A program made the translations under genes and the position numbers. From Syntrophaceae bacterium UBA2251 (GTDB lineage: Bacteria; Desulfobacterota; Syntrophia; Syntrophales; UBA2251): a DNA stretch of 13,470 bases. The stretch spans positions 1-13,470 of the forward strand of contig DDXV01000078.1 of NCBI GenBank assembly GCA_002347815.1, read 5' to 3'. Positions 1 to 7,820 of the stretch are shown here, one piece after another (position 1 is the first letter of the stretch; every line of letters begins with the position of its first letter). The notes under the pieces are model-generated. The model had not been told where the DNA came from and ran no database searches. It was given only the letters and a program-made list of their open reading frames with translations.

Positions 1-782
1 GTTCTTAACCGGACATTGCTGAATAAAAGGAGATTATAGGTGTTCAATGTGTCTTGTTCCTGTATCGTCAGAGCCGTTGGATCCTTGTCGGCGGCATAGG
101 ATGCCATTTCCTCCATGACGGCCATCGGATCTTTATCGGGTTTAGTCCTGTAAGGCTTGCTTCCCTGCAGTGGTCGTCCAACCCGTTTCTGAAAATAGGC
201 AAACACCGGCTCATAATTGAACAAGGCTGCCTTCGCTCTCGCCAAGGGCATCGTGAGGGCATCGATTTTTGTTTGGGTCATGAATCGGCAAAACGGGCTT
301 ACGTCAACGCCAATGGATCGGATGCCCATCAGGCAAGCCTCCACGGGAACGGTTCCCGAACCCGCCATCGGGTCCAGAACGGTGTCACCGGGCTTGAGAC
401 CCATAACGTTTATCAGCCCCTTGATCATCTGCGGATGAAACTTGCCACGATAGGGAAAAAGGCCATGCGTGGCGTAACCAGTGCGGAAGATATTCTTGGC
501 GAAAAAAGATTTCAGGCGGGATGAGGAGTGATCGGGGAGCTTTAACGGTTCGCCTGCGCACATCAAAAAGTGCCGGGTGTATTGACCGTCAATACGGGAA
601 AAATAGGCACCGTTTCTGATTAACTGCTCATCGGTCAAAATCAGGTTTTCGTAAAAAGCGAGTTCCAGTTCGTAGATATCGGTCAGATTGGGAATCGGTT
701 TTCGGTTCTGAGGAAACAGCACCTCCGTCAGATTTCGACCGAGTGCATATGCAACTGTTTCCGCAATCACGTCTTCAATCAT
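1..782 (-). CDS. DNA methyltransferase, 3' end off the left edge (partial)
   Basis: The minus-strand frame is open for 260 codons from an ATG at 782-780 to base 1, so the C-terminus is missing. The visible part has an N-terminal region of about 100 residues, then a segment THGLFPYRGKFHPQMI (about residues 105-120), then the SAM-binding motif I LDPMAGSGT (D137-T144) and an acidic motif II, GVDVSP (D160). This order, motif I first, is that of the N4-cytosine/N6-adenine methylases (N6_N4_Mtase/COG1041-like). The catalytic D/N-P-P-Y/F motif is not seen by residue 260 and should lie beyond the edge. The start codon overlaps the stop of the upstream methyltransferase (ATGA), so the two are translationally coupled. 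A ribosome or tRNA methylase is a less likely alternative, given the partner gene. Confidence 0.85.
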   Translation of the reverse strand, partial: MIEDVIAETVAYALGRNLTEVLFPQNRKPIPNLTDIYELELAFYENLILTDEQLIRNGAYFSRIDGQYTRHFLMCAGEPLKLPDHSSSRLKSFFAKNIFRTGYATHGLFPYRGKFHPQMIKGLINVMGLKPGDTVLDPMAGSGTVPVEACLMGIRSIGVDVSPFCRFMTQTKIDALTMPLARAKAALFNYEPVFAYFQKRVGRPLQGSKPYRTKPDKDPMAVMEEMASYAADKDPTALTIQEQDTLNTYNLLLFSNVRLR

Positions 783-1654
783 GGATCTTCAATGAAATCT
801 TCAGATCGATGCGGGCTGAGATTCTCGGTCTGCAGGCGTTCAATAATAACATCGCAACTCTCCAGGTCCATCCCGATCCAGTGACGCCCGAGTCGTTCAC
901 AGACATCGTATGTCGTCCCACTACCGCCGAATGGATCAAGAACCACATCGCATTCTTTCGTAGACATCTGAATGACGCGTTCCAGAATCTTCGTGGAAAG
1001 TTGATTTAACGGTCTCTTGCGGCTCTTGAACTTCCAATGACGCACCGGTGTGATGTCATTCCATACATCCGTCAATGTGACTCCATTGGGGTTCATTGCA
1101 CCCCGGTGCCCTCCATAATCTTTGATTTCCCGGCCACAGTGTCGACACGTCTCGATCGGCGTGCGGATTCTTCGAAACGTGTTTGCCTTTCCCTTTGTAA
1201 AATACAACAGACCGTAATGGGACGGATACAATCTACCCGGAATCGGTAGCGAAAGTTTGATGTTGACCGCGATCCAATGACGAAATGTCAAACCGCTCTC
1301 AACCAAATGACCGCCCAGAATCATGTTCCACCTAGGTAGGTTGTAAACAAATAGGGATCCACCCGGCTTCAAGATCCGGACGCAGTGATCCAACCATTTC
1401 CGGCACCAGGCGATATAATCACTGTCAGAAAGCCGGTCATCGACTTTTGATCCGTATTCCTTAGCCAAGTTAAATGGAGGATCTGCAAATATGGTGTCGA
1501 TGGTGCCATCGTTAAGAAATGGCAAAATATTCAGGCAATCACCCTCATAAAGGACACCATATCGGCTGGAAAAAACCAAATATGGCTCAATGTTCACACG
1601 AGCAATGTTCGTAGGCGCCCAGAATTCGGAGTGATTCAGCAGTGGTAAAGGCAT
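779..1654 (-). CDS. Site-specific DNA methyltransferase (beta-type, probably N6-adenine)
   Basis: This is a complete 291-residue protein. It carries the catalytic motif IV ADPPFN (residues 57-62) in the N-terminal half and the SAM-binding motif DPFGGSGTT (D240 onward) near the C-terminus, followed by a GMD acidic motif. The order IV then I is typical of beta-class amino-methyltransferases, and DPPF rather than SPPY favours N6-adenine over N4-cytosine. The region between them (about 140-230) would be target recognition; it contains a CRHC pair (C170, C173) that may be half of a metal site. The ATG at 1654 has only a weak GAGG about 16 bases upstream. The gene overlaps the next methyltransferase by four bases. 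Base composition is more A+T-rich than in the genes to the right, which suggests transfer. It could be the modification half of a restriction system or an orphan methylase; no nuclease is visible. Confidence 0.9.
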   Translation of the reverse strand: MPLPLLNHSEFWAPTNIARVNIEPYLVFSSRYGVLYEGDCLNILPFLNDGTIDTIFADPPFNLAKEYGSKVDDRLSDSDYIAWCRKWLDHCVRILKPGGSLFVYNLPRWNMILGGHLVESGLTFRHWIAVNIKLSLPIPGRLYPSHYGLLYFTKGKANTFRRIRTPIETCRHCGREIKDYGGHRGAMNPNGVTLTDVWNDITPVRHWKFKSRKRPLNQLSTKILERVIQMSTKECDVVLDPFGGSGTTYDVCERLGRHWIGMDLESCDVIIERLQTENLSPHRSEDFIEDP

Positions 1655-1702
1655 ACGCTTCTTTTTGCATCCTCAAAGATAAAAAGATATATACTTGAAT
1701 AG

Positions 1703-1731
1703 GATATACGCAAAATATTGCTCATCGGCAA
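1703..1731 (-). promoter_or_regulatory. Candidate promoter of the methyltransferase pair
   Basis: On the minus strand, TTGCCG (1731-1726) and TATATC (1708-1703) are separated by 17 bases, each matching 4 of 6 sigma70 consensus positions. The site lies in an A+T-rich stretch (about 1675-1720), and the predicted transcript would start about 40 bases before the ATG at 1654. It is judged by eye only. Confidence 0.35.
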
Positions 1732-1798
1732 GGATTAGTTGCAAAGGAAAACACTGGACCTCGCATTAATCCGTTCTTGCCAAAAGGAGGGAGGCGCC

Positions 1799-2317
1799 AT
1801 GAAAACGCTGGAGGAGATGACCCGGGAGGAGATCGTTGACCTCTTGAACCGTTCCTGGATGACCCACGACGGAATGTGGTTCTACCACTGTTTCCAGGCG
1901 TGCGGCATCGAGACGGCCAACCGGGTGAACAAGGCGGCGATCGGGTCGCTCGCGCCCCTGGAGATGGCGCGGATGAAGAAGGCCCTGGGGTTCACCGGGG
2001 ACCGGATTCAGAGCTTCGCGGAATTCCGGGAGTTCTTCACGGCAGCCGCGCGGCTGTGCATCCCGCCCTTCATGAACGGGTCGATGGACACCTCCCGCGA
2101 GAACGTCCTGCACTGGGAATTTGCACCCAAAAACTGCTTCGCCTACAAGGGGATGAAGCGGATCGGCGCCATCGACGGCTACGAATGCGGCGTGATCTAC
2201 CGGCTCGCCTGCTGGTTCGACGCCCTCGGCCTGACGTACCGGGCCACCCCGGAAATCACGGGCTGCCGGATGCGGACCGGCGACACGTGCGGGGGCGATT
2301 TCGTGTTCACGTTTTAA
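1799..2317 (+). CDS. DUF6125-like small cysteine-rich protein of unknown function
   Basis: This is a 172-residue soluble protein with no signal peptide or membrane segment. The start is the ATG at 1799 because AGGAGG lies at 1785-1790 with an 8-base gap; the frame stays open upstream to a TTG at 1739, but without a comparable site. The sequence resembles, from memory, the DUF6125 family. Its features are an N-terminal helix with TREEIVDLLNRSWMTHDGMW (7-27), a central WEFAPKNCFAYKGM (106-119), YECGVIYRLACWFDALG (128-144) and a C-terminal GCRMRTGDTCGGDF (155-168). Eight cysteines (31, 35, 87, 113, 130, 138, 156, 164) and several histidines could bind a metal or cofactor. A relation to the ATC-hydrolase-like fold is possible but unproven. 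It converges with the hydrolase gene, leaving 24 bases between the stops. No function is assigned. Confidence 0.85.
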   Translation: MKTLEEMTREEIVDLLNRSWMTHDGMWFYHCFQACGIETANRVNKAAIGSLAPLEMARMKKALGFTGDRIQSFAEFREFFTAAARLCIPPFMNGSMDTSRENVLHWEFAPKNCFAYKGMKRIGAIDGYECGVIYRLACWFDALGLTYRATPEITGCRMRTGDTCGGDFVFTF

Positions 2318-2348
2318 CCCCTGCCGCCGCGACCCCGGCTTTCAGGGG
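2318..2348. terminator. Possible bidirectional terminator hairpin between convergent genes
   Basis: CCCCTG at 2318-2323 pairs perfectly with CAGGGG at 2343-2348, and an inner CCG/CGG (2324-2326 with 2336-2338) can extend the stem across a small bulge. It begins directly after the stop of the DUF6125-like gene and reaches over the stop of the hydrolase gene on the other strand. No T-run follows in the plus direction and only a short TTAAAA in the minus direction, so termination is an inference from position. Confidence 0.35.
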
Positions 2349-3220
2349 AGAGAGGGCGCCGGCGCGCGGAGGAAGGCTTCGATATCCTGCATCACCTCCG
2401 CGCTGTGCATGTACAGGTTCGACGGGCAGGTCACGACGGTTGCCCGGGGCAGCCTGTCCGCCATGAGGCGGATATTCGCGGAGGAGTGCAGCGTATCCGT
2501 CGGGGCGTAAGCCAGGGCGACGGGGATCCGCACGCGATCCAGATGCGGCCAGACCTCGTAGCGCCCCGCAATGGCGGCCTTCGCGGAAAGCTTGATCCGC
2601 TGGGGGTGGGCCGCCTGCAGCGTCTGGTTGTAACGCATCATCTGCTCGGGCTCGTTTTTGACGTCGACCCGGAAGGTCCGGATGTACCAGAGGAGAAAAT
2701 GCTTGATGCCGTGATACAGGAACGCCGGCAGAAACAGCATCCACCGCAAATACCACGGCGCCTTGAAATCACTGTTGGGAGCGATCAGGAACGCGGCTCC
2801 CGCGGCCAGCCTTCCCCCTTTCAGCGCCTCCAGAAGGGCCGTCGCCCCCAGGGAACTGCCGACGACGGTTAACGCGGGCGAGGCGATTCCCAACCGGCGG
2901 CAGACGGCGATCAGGTCTTCGGCCATCCGCTCGATGCTGAAATCCTCCGGCGTCAATGTCCTTTTCTCGAAGAGGGCCGATCGCTTCTCCCGCGTTTCGA
3001 TATAATAAACCGGCCTTCGGGCGGCCATGACCTTCAGCAGGGGCGACCACCCGGATACGGCGGAGACCCATCCGGCCACAAAGACGATCGGATCTTCGCT
3101 CACGGGCCGTTTCGGCCGCCAGATCAGGACCCGCAGGCGGACGCCGTCCGGCACGTCTACCGACGCGGCTGTGTAGACTGAATCCGGGGGAACGACCGGA
3201 TCCACGGCGAACTCATCCAC
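2342..3220 (-). CDS. Alpha/beta hydrolase (probable esterase or thioesterase)
   Basis: This is a 292-residue cytoplasmic-looking protein with the alpha/beta-hydrolase plan. It has an N-terminal beta segment and an oxyanion-region strand, PIVFVAGW (44-51), a nucleophile elbow VVGSSLGAT (GxSxG, S123), a helical cap with hydrophobic stretches (about 155-182), a likely acid at APTD (D242) and a likely histidine at YMHSAEV (H272). The substrate cannot be told from sequence. The start is a GTG at 3220, chosen because GAGGAGG lies five bases upstream; nearby ATGs are out of frame. Only 33 bases separate it from the stop of the UPF0182 gene, so the two are probably co-transcribed. The link to UPF0182 is positional; no shared function is known to me. 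Confidence 0.88.
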   Translation of the reverse strand: MDEFAVDPVVPPDSVYTAASVDVPDGVRLRVLIWRPKRPVSEDPIVFVAGWVSAVSGWSPLLKVMAARRPVYYIETREKRSALFEKRTLTPEDFSIERMAEDLIAVCRRLGIASPALTVVGSSLGATALLEALKGGRLAAGAAFLIAPNSDFKAPWYLRWMLFLPAFLYHGIKHFLLWYIRTFRVDVKNEPEQMMRYNQTLQAAHPQRIKLSAKAAIAGRYEVWPHLDRVRIPVALAYAPTDTLHSSANIRLMADRLPRATVVTCPSNLYMHSAEVMQDIEAFLRAPAPSLP

Positions 3221-3253
3221 ATCGACCTCCTCGATTAAGCGAAAGGATCATGC

Positions 3254-6001
3254 CTACCGCTTCTCCAGGCGCTGGAGGAGATCGGCCATCCGCTTGAGCT
3301 CGTCGCCGTAGCCGCCCCAGTTCCCCTGACGGAGATGGTCCTGGGCCTTGCGGTAGTGGTCGAGGGCCTCCCGGATCATCCGGCGGTCGCCGCTGTCGGC
3401 CGCCACCGCCGCCGCGGGGACCACCGCCCCCCCTGCCCTTTCCCGGACGGTCGCGCCGCCCCCGAAGATCCTCTGCAGCGACAGCTCCAGGGTCTCTTCC
3501 ATGGCGATGGCGTTGCCGAAGGCCACGATGACCCGCTTGAGCTCCGGCAACTGCCCCTTTTCCGCGGCCAGGTACAGGGACTGGACGTACAGGATGGACT
3601 TCTCGATGGGAATGGCGAGCAGGCTCCCGCGGATCACCTGGGAGCCGCTCTGGTTCCACAGCGAGATCTGCTTGGAGATCTCCGACTCCTGGTCGATGCG
3701 GGCCTCGATCTGCCGCGGCCCGTAGATGAGCTTCTGCTTGGGGAAGTTGTAGACGACCACCTTCCCGTAGTGGGGGGCGTCGCAGCGCGCCGCCATCCAG
3801 GCGGACAGGTTGTCCTTGTTCCGCGGGGTGAACGGCAGCAGGAGGATGAATTCCTCCTTCTCGCCCTCGGGAAGCTTCATGATCGTGTAATAGGGCTCCA
3901 TCTCCTGCTCGCCCCCCGATACCCCCTGCGACGGGATCTCCCACATGTCCTCCTTGTTGTAGAACACCTGGGGGTCCTGCATGTGGTAGGTGCGGTACAT
4001 TCGGGCCTGGATGGAGAGCATTCCCTGGGGATAGCGCACGTGGGGCTGGAGATCCGCCGGCATCTCCGAGAGCGGGCGGAAGATCCCCGGAAAAATCCGG
4101 GCGTAAGTCTTCATGATCGGATCGGCGCCGTCGGCGATGTAGAGCTGCACGGTCCCGTCATAGGCGTCGACGACCGCCTTCAGGGAGTTGCGGATGTAGT
4201 TCCCCAGGCGGGGGATCGGTTCGGAATAGGGGATCCGGTCCGTCAGGGTGTAGCCGTCGACGAACCAGACGATACGCCCCTGCGGCGTGATGACGAGATA
4301 GGGGTCGGCATCGAATCGGGCGAAGGGGGCGACGCGGCTCACGCGTTCGCGGATGCTGCGATGGTACATCACGCGGCTGCCGGCGGGAATGTCGTCCGAC
4401 AGGAGGATCGTCAAAGAACCGAAGCGCATGGCGTACAGGACCTTGCGCCAGAAATTGAGCGGCACGCCGCCCTTCCCCTCGTAACGGGCATAGACGTTCT
4501 GGTCGCCCACGGGATAGTCGAACTCGGGCCGTTTGGTCTTGACGAAGACGTATTCGTTGGACGTCTCGTCATAGTAGATTTCCGGGCGGGTGACGCGGAC
4601 GTTCGTCGTGGCGACGGGGGGGATGTCCTTGATGAAGAACTCCGGGAGGCCTTCCCGGGTGATGCGGTTCACGGGGCCCATCACGGCGCCGTAGCCGTGC
4701 GTGTACACGAGGTGCTCGTTGACCCACGAGCGCGACGGCAGCGCGTCGTACGACAGCTCGCGCGGGGAGAGCATGACCTGCCGGTACTCCCCGTTGACCA
4801 TGTACCGGTCGTTGTCCACGTCCTTGAACTTGTAGTAGGTGCGGATCTCCTGAATCTGGCTGTAGGTCTTGAGCAGGGGAGCGTGGTTCCAGAGGCGGAT
4901 GTTCTTGATCGTGAGGTCGTTGCGCCTGAGGTCGGCCGCCGTGAGCGCCTCCTCCGCCGGGAAGTCGCGATCCTCCATATTCTCGAGATTGTAGGCCAGG
5001 CGCGTATAGTGGATGTTCCACTCCAGATAGGGCTTCTCCAGGACAATCTCGTTGGGCACGACCTTGAACTTCTGCACGAAGGCGGGGTACATCCCCCGGC
5101 CGACGACGATGCAGACGAAAAACACGAGGACCGCCGCCGCGGGGATGCGCCAGTCGCGGCGGAACAGGGAGGCGACCAAGGCCGCCCCTGTCAGCGCGGC
5201 GACCCCCATCAGCGCCTTGAGGACCCACACCTGGGTCGTGACGTCCGTGTAGCCGGGCCCGGAGACGACGCCCCGCTTTTCGAACAGGAGGTTGCTGAGG
5301 CCCAGCCAGAATCCGAAGACGCCCAGGAAAAAGAGCGCCGCCACCAGCGCCACCAGGTGTGCCCGCGCGGCGGGGGAGACCTGAACGGTCCTCGGCGGCA
5401 TGAACACGAAGGCACGCCGCAGGAGGTAGACGAGGAGCGTGGACAGAAGGGTGAAGATCAGAACGCCCATGAGCCAGCCATAGAGGTCGTTGAGCAGGGG
5501 GAGCTGGAAGACGTAAAAGCCGATGTCCCGCTTGAACAGGGGATCCGGGGTCCCGAACGGGGTGGCGTTGAGGAAGCGCAGCACGCTTTCCCAGCGGACG
5601 GCGCCCTGAAGCGCGGCGAAGACGGAAAACAGCAGGGAGGCCAACAGGATCAGGCCCCCGATGGCCCGGTCGCCCATTTTCCACGGGGGCAGGACGATCG
5701 TTCCCTCCCGCACCTCGAAAAAGGGCTTTCGGGACAGGGCGCGCGCCAGGGAGAGGTTCCCGAAGAAGAGGGCGAAGAAGACCGCCGCGAAGAGGAGGGC
5801 CGTCTTGATCTGCGTCGTCAGGGTGACGAGAAACACCCGCTCGTAGCCGACCTCCTGGAACCAGTACCAGTCCGTGATCAGGTCGGCCGCCTGCCAGAGG
5901 AGCGTGAGCGCCACGAATCCGGCGAGGATCGCCACAAACGCGCGGCCCTGCCCCGGCGGGCGCGGAGGCGTCGTCTGGTGGAAAAATGTTTTTGAATTCA
6001 T
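3254..6001 (-). CDS. UPF0182 family (COG1615) integral membrane protein
   Basis: This is a 915-residue protein, the usual length for UPF0182. Seven hydrophobic segments occupy the N-terminal third (about 21-41, 56-80, 113-133, 174-194, 214-236, 257-280, 286-303). A large hydrophilic C-terminal part, probably outside the membrane, carries the family's typical blocks, for example KPYLEWNIHYTRLAYNLE (323-340) and, further on, VNEHLVYTHGYG and PLNFWRKVLYAMRFG. The C-terminal end has an Ala/Gly/Val-rich linker followed by a charged helix with repeated Asp, His, Arg and Leu. The family has no established biochemical function. The start is the ATG at 6001 with AAGGAGG four bases upstream. The frame stays open for 93 more codons, but that stretch lacks a ribosome site, is Arg-rich, and would place the start upstream of the promoter at 6033-6060. 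It heads an operon with the hydrolase. Confidence 0.95.
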   Translation of the reverse strand: MNSKTFFHQTTPPRPPGQGRAFVAILAGFVALTLLWQAADLITDWYWFQEVGYERVFLVTLTTQIKTALLFAAVFFALFFGNLSLARALSRKPFFEVREGTIVLPPWKMGDRAIGGLILLASLLFSVFAALQGAVRWESVLRFLNATPFGTPDPLFKRDIGFYVFQLPLLNDLYGWLMGVLIFTLLSTLLVYLLRRAFVFMPPRTVQVSPAARAHLVALVAALFFLGVFGFWLGLSNLLFEKRGVVSGPGYTDVTTQVWVLKALMGVAALTGAALVASLFRRDWRIPAAAVLVFFVCIVVGRGMYPAFVQKFKVVPNEIVLEKPYLEWNIHYTRLAYNLENMEDRDFPAEEALTAADLRRNDLTIKNIRLWNHAPLLKTYSQIQEIRTYYKFKDVDNDRYMVNGEYRQVMLSPRELSYDALPSRSWVNEHLVYTHGYGAVMGPVNRITREGLPEFFIKDIPPVATTNVRVTRPEIYYDETSNEYVFVKTKRPEFDYPVGDQNVYARYEGKGGVPLNFWRKVLYAMRFGSLTILLSDDIPAGSRVMYHRSIRERVSRVAPFARFDADPYLVITPQGRIVWFVDGYTLTDRIPYSEPIPRLGNYIRNSLKAVVDAYDGTVQLYIADGADPIMKTYARIFPGIFRPLSEMPADLQPHVRYPQGMLSIQARMYRTYHMQDPQVFYNKEDMWEIPSQGVSGGEQEMEPYYTIMKLPEGEKEEFILLLPFTPRNKDNLSAWMAARCDAPHYGKVVVYNFPKQKLIYGPRQIEARIDQESEISKQISLWNQSGSQVIRGSLLAIPIEKSILYVQSLYLAAEKGQLPELKRVIVAFGNAIAMEETLELSLQRIFGGGATVRERAGGAVVPAAAVAADSGDRRMIREALDHYRKAQDHLRQGNWGGYGDELKRMADLLQRLEKR

Positions 6002-6303
6002 GAGCCCTCCTTGGGTCTTTCTTTCCATGTGTTCTATCGGAAATCGCGAAGCGGTGTCAAGACAATTGGCCCCCCTTCCCCGCTTAAAGCGCCGTGCGCG
6101 GGCGCCGGAGCGGCGTCGGGAAGATTGATCTTTCCGGCAATCTGTGACAAGAAGCGTGTACACGATCCGGGAATCGGCATCTTTCTGCGCGCCGGACCTT
6201 TTTTGACCCTGCGCCTCCTCCGGGCGCGGCAGAGACGAAACGCGCGCCGGCGGGATCAGATTCCCGGGACATTTGGACAAACCATCGGAGAAAGGGACGC
6301 CGC
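6002..6303. other. Divergent intergenic region between UPF0182 and der
   Basis: These 302 bases hold the UPF0182 promoter and ribosome site at the left end and the der ribosome site (AAGGG at 6292-6296) at the right end. Between them are a perfect 10-base palindrome, CGTGTACACG (6155-6164), and a near-palindrome, GGAAGAT-TG-ATCTTTCC (6119-6135), either of which could be a regulator site. No convincing promoter box for der and no protein-coding sequence was found. Confidence 0.4.
6033..6060 (-). promoter_or_regulatory. Promoter of the UPF0182-hydrolase operon
   Basis: On the minus strand a perfect TTGACA (6060-6055) is followed after 16 bases by GATAGA (6038-6033), a weaker -10 box. The predicted start of transcription is near 6026, which leaves a leader of about 25 bases containing the AAGGAGG before the ATG at 6001. 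Spacing, position and orientation all fit. Confidence 0.55.
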
Positions 6304-7623
6304 TTGAAACCGCTCATCGCCATCATCGGCCGGCCGAACGTGGGGAAATCGACCCTGTTCAACCGCCTGACGGACCGGAAGAAGGCCATCGTCATCGATC
6401 AGCCGGGGGCCACCCGGGACCGGAATTACGCCGACGGCCACTGGCGGGACCGGCGTTTCACGGTCATCGACACGGGGGGGTTCGAGCCGGCGGCGGACGA
6501 GCGCATCCTCATCCAGATGCGGGAGCAGACGCTCCTCGCCATCGAGGAGGCGGATGTCCTCCTCTTCCTCATGGACGGCCGAACGGGGCTTGCGCCCGCG
6601 GACATCGACATCGCCCGGACGCTCCGGGGGCTGGACAAGCCCGTCTTCTTCGTCGTCAACAAGATCGACGGCGCCCGGCACGAAGACCTGGCCTACGAAT
6701 TCTACCGCCTGGGGGTAGAGGAGATCCATCCCGTCTCGGCGCAGCACGGCCTCGGGGTGGCCGAGCTGCTGGACCGCGTCATCGAGCATCTCCCGCCCGC
6801 GGAGGCGGAGGCGGAGGACGACCCCGGGGACGAACCCCGCCGCATCGCCGTCATCGGCCGGCCCAACGTGGGCAAATCGTCCCTCATCAACCGCATCCTG
6901 GGGTACGAGCGGACCATCGCCAACCCCACCCCGGGCACGACCCGCGATCCCATCGACACCCCGTTCCGCTACAACCGCCGCGACTACCTCTTCATCGACA
7001 CGGCCGGCATTCGCCGCAAGAGCCGGATCAGCGTGACCCTGGAGAAGTACACCATCGTGCAGGCCATGAAGGCCATCGACCGGAGCGACATCGCCCTCCT
7101 GCTCGTCGACGCCGTGGAGGGCGTCACGGAGCAGGACGTCAAGATCGCGGGGCTCGCCGTCGAGAAGGGGAGCGCCGTCATCCTGTGCGTCAACAAATGG
7201 GACGCCGTGGACAAGGACGACGCCACGGTCGGCGCCTTTGTGGCCGACATCCGGGACAAGCTCAAGTTCCTCGAGTTCGCGCCCATCGTGTTCATCTCGG
7301 CCCTGACCGGCCAGCGGGTCCGCAAGATCCTGGAGATCATCGAGGGGGTCTACGACCAGTACACGCGGCGGATCGCGACGGCCGAGCTGAACCGGCAGGC
7401 GCGGGACTTCATCGCCGCCCACCCGCCCCCCCGCTACCGGAACCACGACAACGCCGTCAGCTACCTGACGCAGGTGGGCGTCAAGCCCCCGACCTTCATC
7501 TTCTTCGTCAAGGAGCCGAAGGGGATGCACTTCTCCTACGAGCGCTACCTGACCAACCAGGTGCGGAGCGCCTTCGGCTTCGACCAGGTCCCCGTGCGGA
7601 TCTTCTTCAAGCGCAAGTCCTGA
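6304..7623 (+). CDS. der: GTPase Der (EngA), 50S ribosome assembly factor
   Basis: Der is an essential GTPase that acts on the ribosome during maturation of the large subunit. This copy has 439 residues, normal for the family, and the diagnostic double G domain. The first domain has GRPNVGKS (9-16), DTGG (56-59), NKID (119-122) and SAQ (145-147). An acidic linker rich in Glu, Asp and Pro follows (164-178). The second domain has GRPNVGKS (185-192), DTAG (232-235), NKWD (297-300) and SAL (332-334). The C-terminal KH-like domain runs from about 352 to the end and finishes in a basic tail, FFKRKS. All nucleotide-binding motifs are intact. The start is a TTG at 6304, with AAGGG seven bases upstream and the P-loop at the expected distance from the N-terminus. 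It is divergent from UPF0182, and its stop codon is followed within 15 bases by a livF remnant. Confidence 0.96.
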   Translation: MKPLIAIIGRPNVGKSTLFNRLTDRKKAIVIDQPGATRDRNYADGHWRDRRFTVIDTGGFEPAADERILIQMREQTLLAIEEADVLLFLMDGRTGLAPADIDIARTLRGLDKPVFFVVNKIDGARHEDLAYEFYRLGVEEIHPVSAQHGLGVAELLDRVIEHLPPAEAEAEDDPGDEPRRIAVIGRPNVGKSSLINRILGYERTIANPTPGTTRDPIDTPFRYNRRDYLFIDTAGIRRKSRISVTLEKYTIVQAMKAIDRSDIALLLVDAVEGVTEQDVKIAGLAVEKGSAVILCVNKWDAVDKDDATVGAFVADIRDKLKFLEFAPIVFISALTGQRVRKILEIIEGVYDQYTRRIATAELNRQARDFIAAHPPPRYRNHDNAVSYLTQVGVKPPTFIFFVKEPKGMHFSYERYLTNQVRSAFGFDQVPVRIFFKRKS

Positions 7624-7637
7624 TCCCTGATCCGAAC

Positions 7638-7794
7638 GCGACCACGATCTTTCTCGTCGAACAGAACGCCCACATGGCCCTCCAGGTCGCTCACCGGGCC
7701 TACGTGATGGAGAACGGCCGGCATCACCCTGAGCGGTCCGGCGGCGGCGCTCCTGCAAAACGAGGCCGTTCAGAAGTCCTATCTGGGGCTGTAG
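7638..7794 (+). pseudogene. livF: 3' remnant of livF (branched-chain amino acid ABC transporter ATPase), frameshifted
   Basis: Right after the der stop, a short frame (codons from 7638) reads ATTIFLVEQNAHMALQVAHR and then AYVMENGR. This is the characteristic D-loop/H-loop and C-terminal stretch of LivF-type ATPases. After CGG at 7719-7721 the frame fails. Skipping one base (7722) restores it, and the next frame reads ITLSGPAAALL, QNEAVQKSYLGL and stops at TAG 7792-7794, as LivF proteins do. Only about 51 residues remain of a protein of about 235; the Walker A, Q-loop, signature and Walker B parts are absent. So the gene is broken twice, by 5' loss and by a single-base shift. Even if the shift were a sequencing error, the 5' loss would remain. 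It is probably a relic of a Liv transporter operon. Confidence 0.8.
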
Positions 7795-7799
7795 GCACC

Positions 7800-7820
7800 G
7801 GGCGTCGGGCGTTGGGTGTT
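7800..7820. repeat. Three tandem heptamers, GGGYGTY
   Basis: GGGCGTC, GGGCGTT and GGGTGTT stand in direct succession, six bases after the end of the livF remnant. The run is short and imperfect. It may be a fragment of a dispersed G-rich intergenic repeat, but with one copy this cannot be judged. Confidence 0.35.

Noticed and set aside
54..524. 156-codon plus-strand frame at the left end
   Set aside because: It lies opposite the partial methyltransferase, whose minus-strand reading has motif I and a coupled start.
1739..1798. Start of the DUF6125-like protein at TTG 1739
   Set aside because: ATG 1799 has a strong AGGAGG at the right distance, and the family-like sequence begins there.
3335..5995. 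886-codon open frame on the plus strand opposite UPF0182
   Set aside because: It is a shadow of GC-rich codon use: protein rich in Asp, Val, His, Arg and Gly with no family features, while the opposite strand encodes a clear seven-segment membrane protein with promoter and ribosome site.
6190..6206. CTTTTTT run after a GC-rich stretch upstream of der, possible terminator
   Set aside because: No matching stem directly before the T-run, and no gene on the plus strand upstream that would end there.
6002..6280. N-terminal extension of the UPF0182 protein by 93 residues
   Set aside because: Arg-rich sequence without a ribosome site; it would start upstream of the TTGACA promoter, and ATG 6001 has an ideal AAGGAGG.
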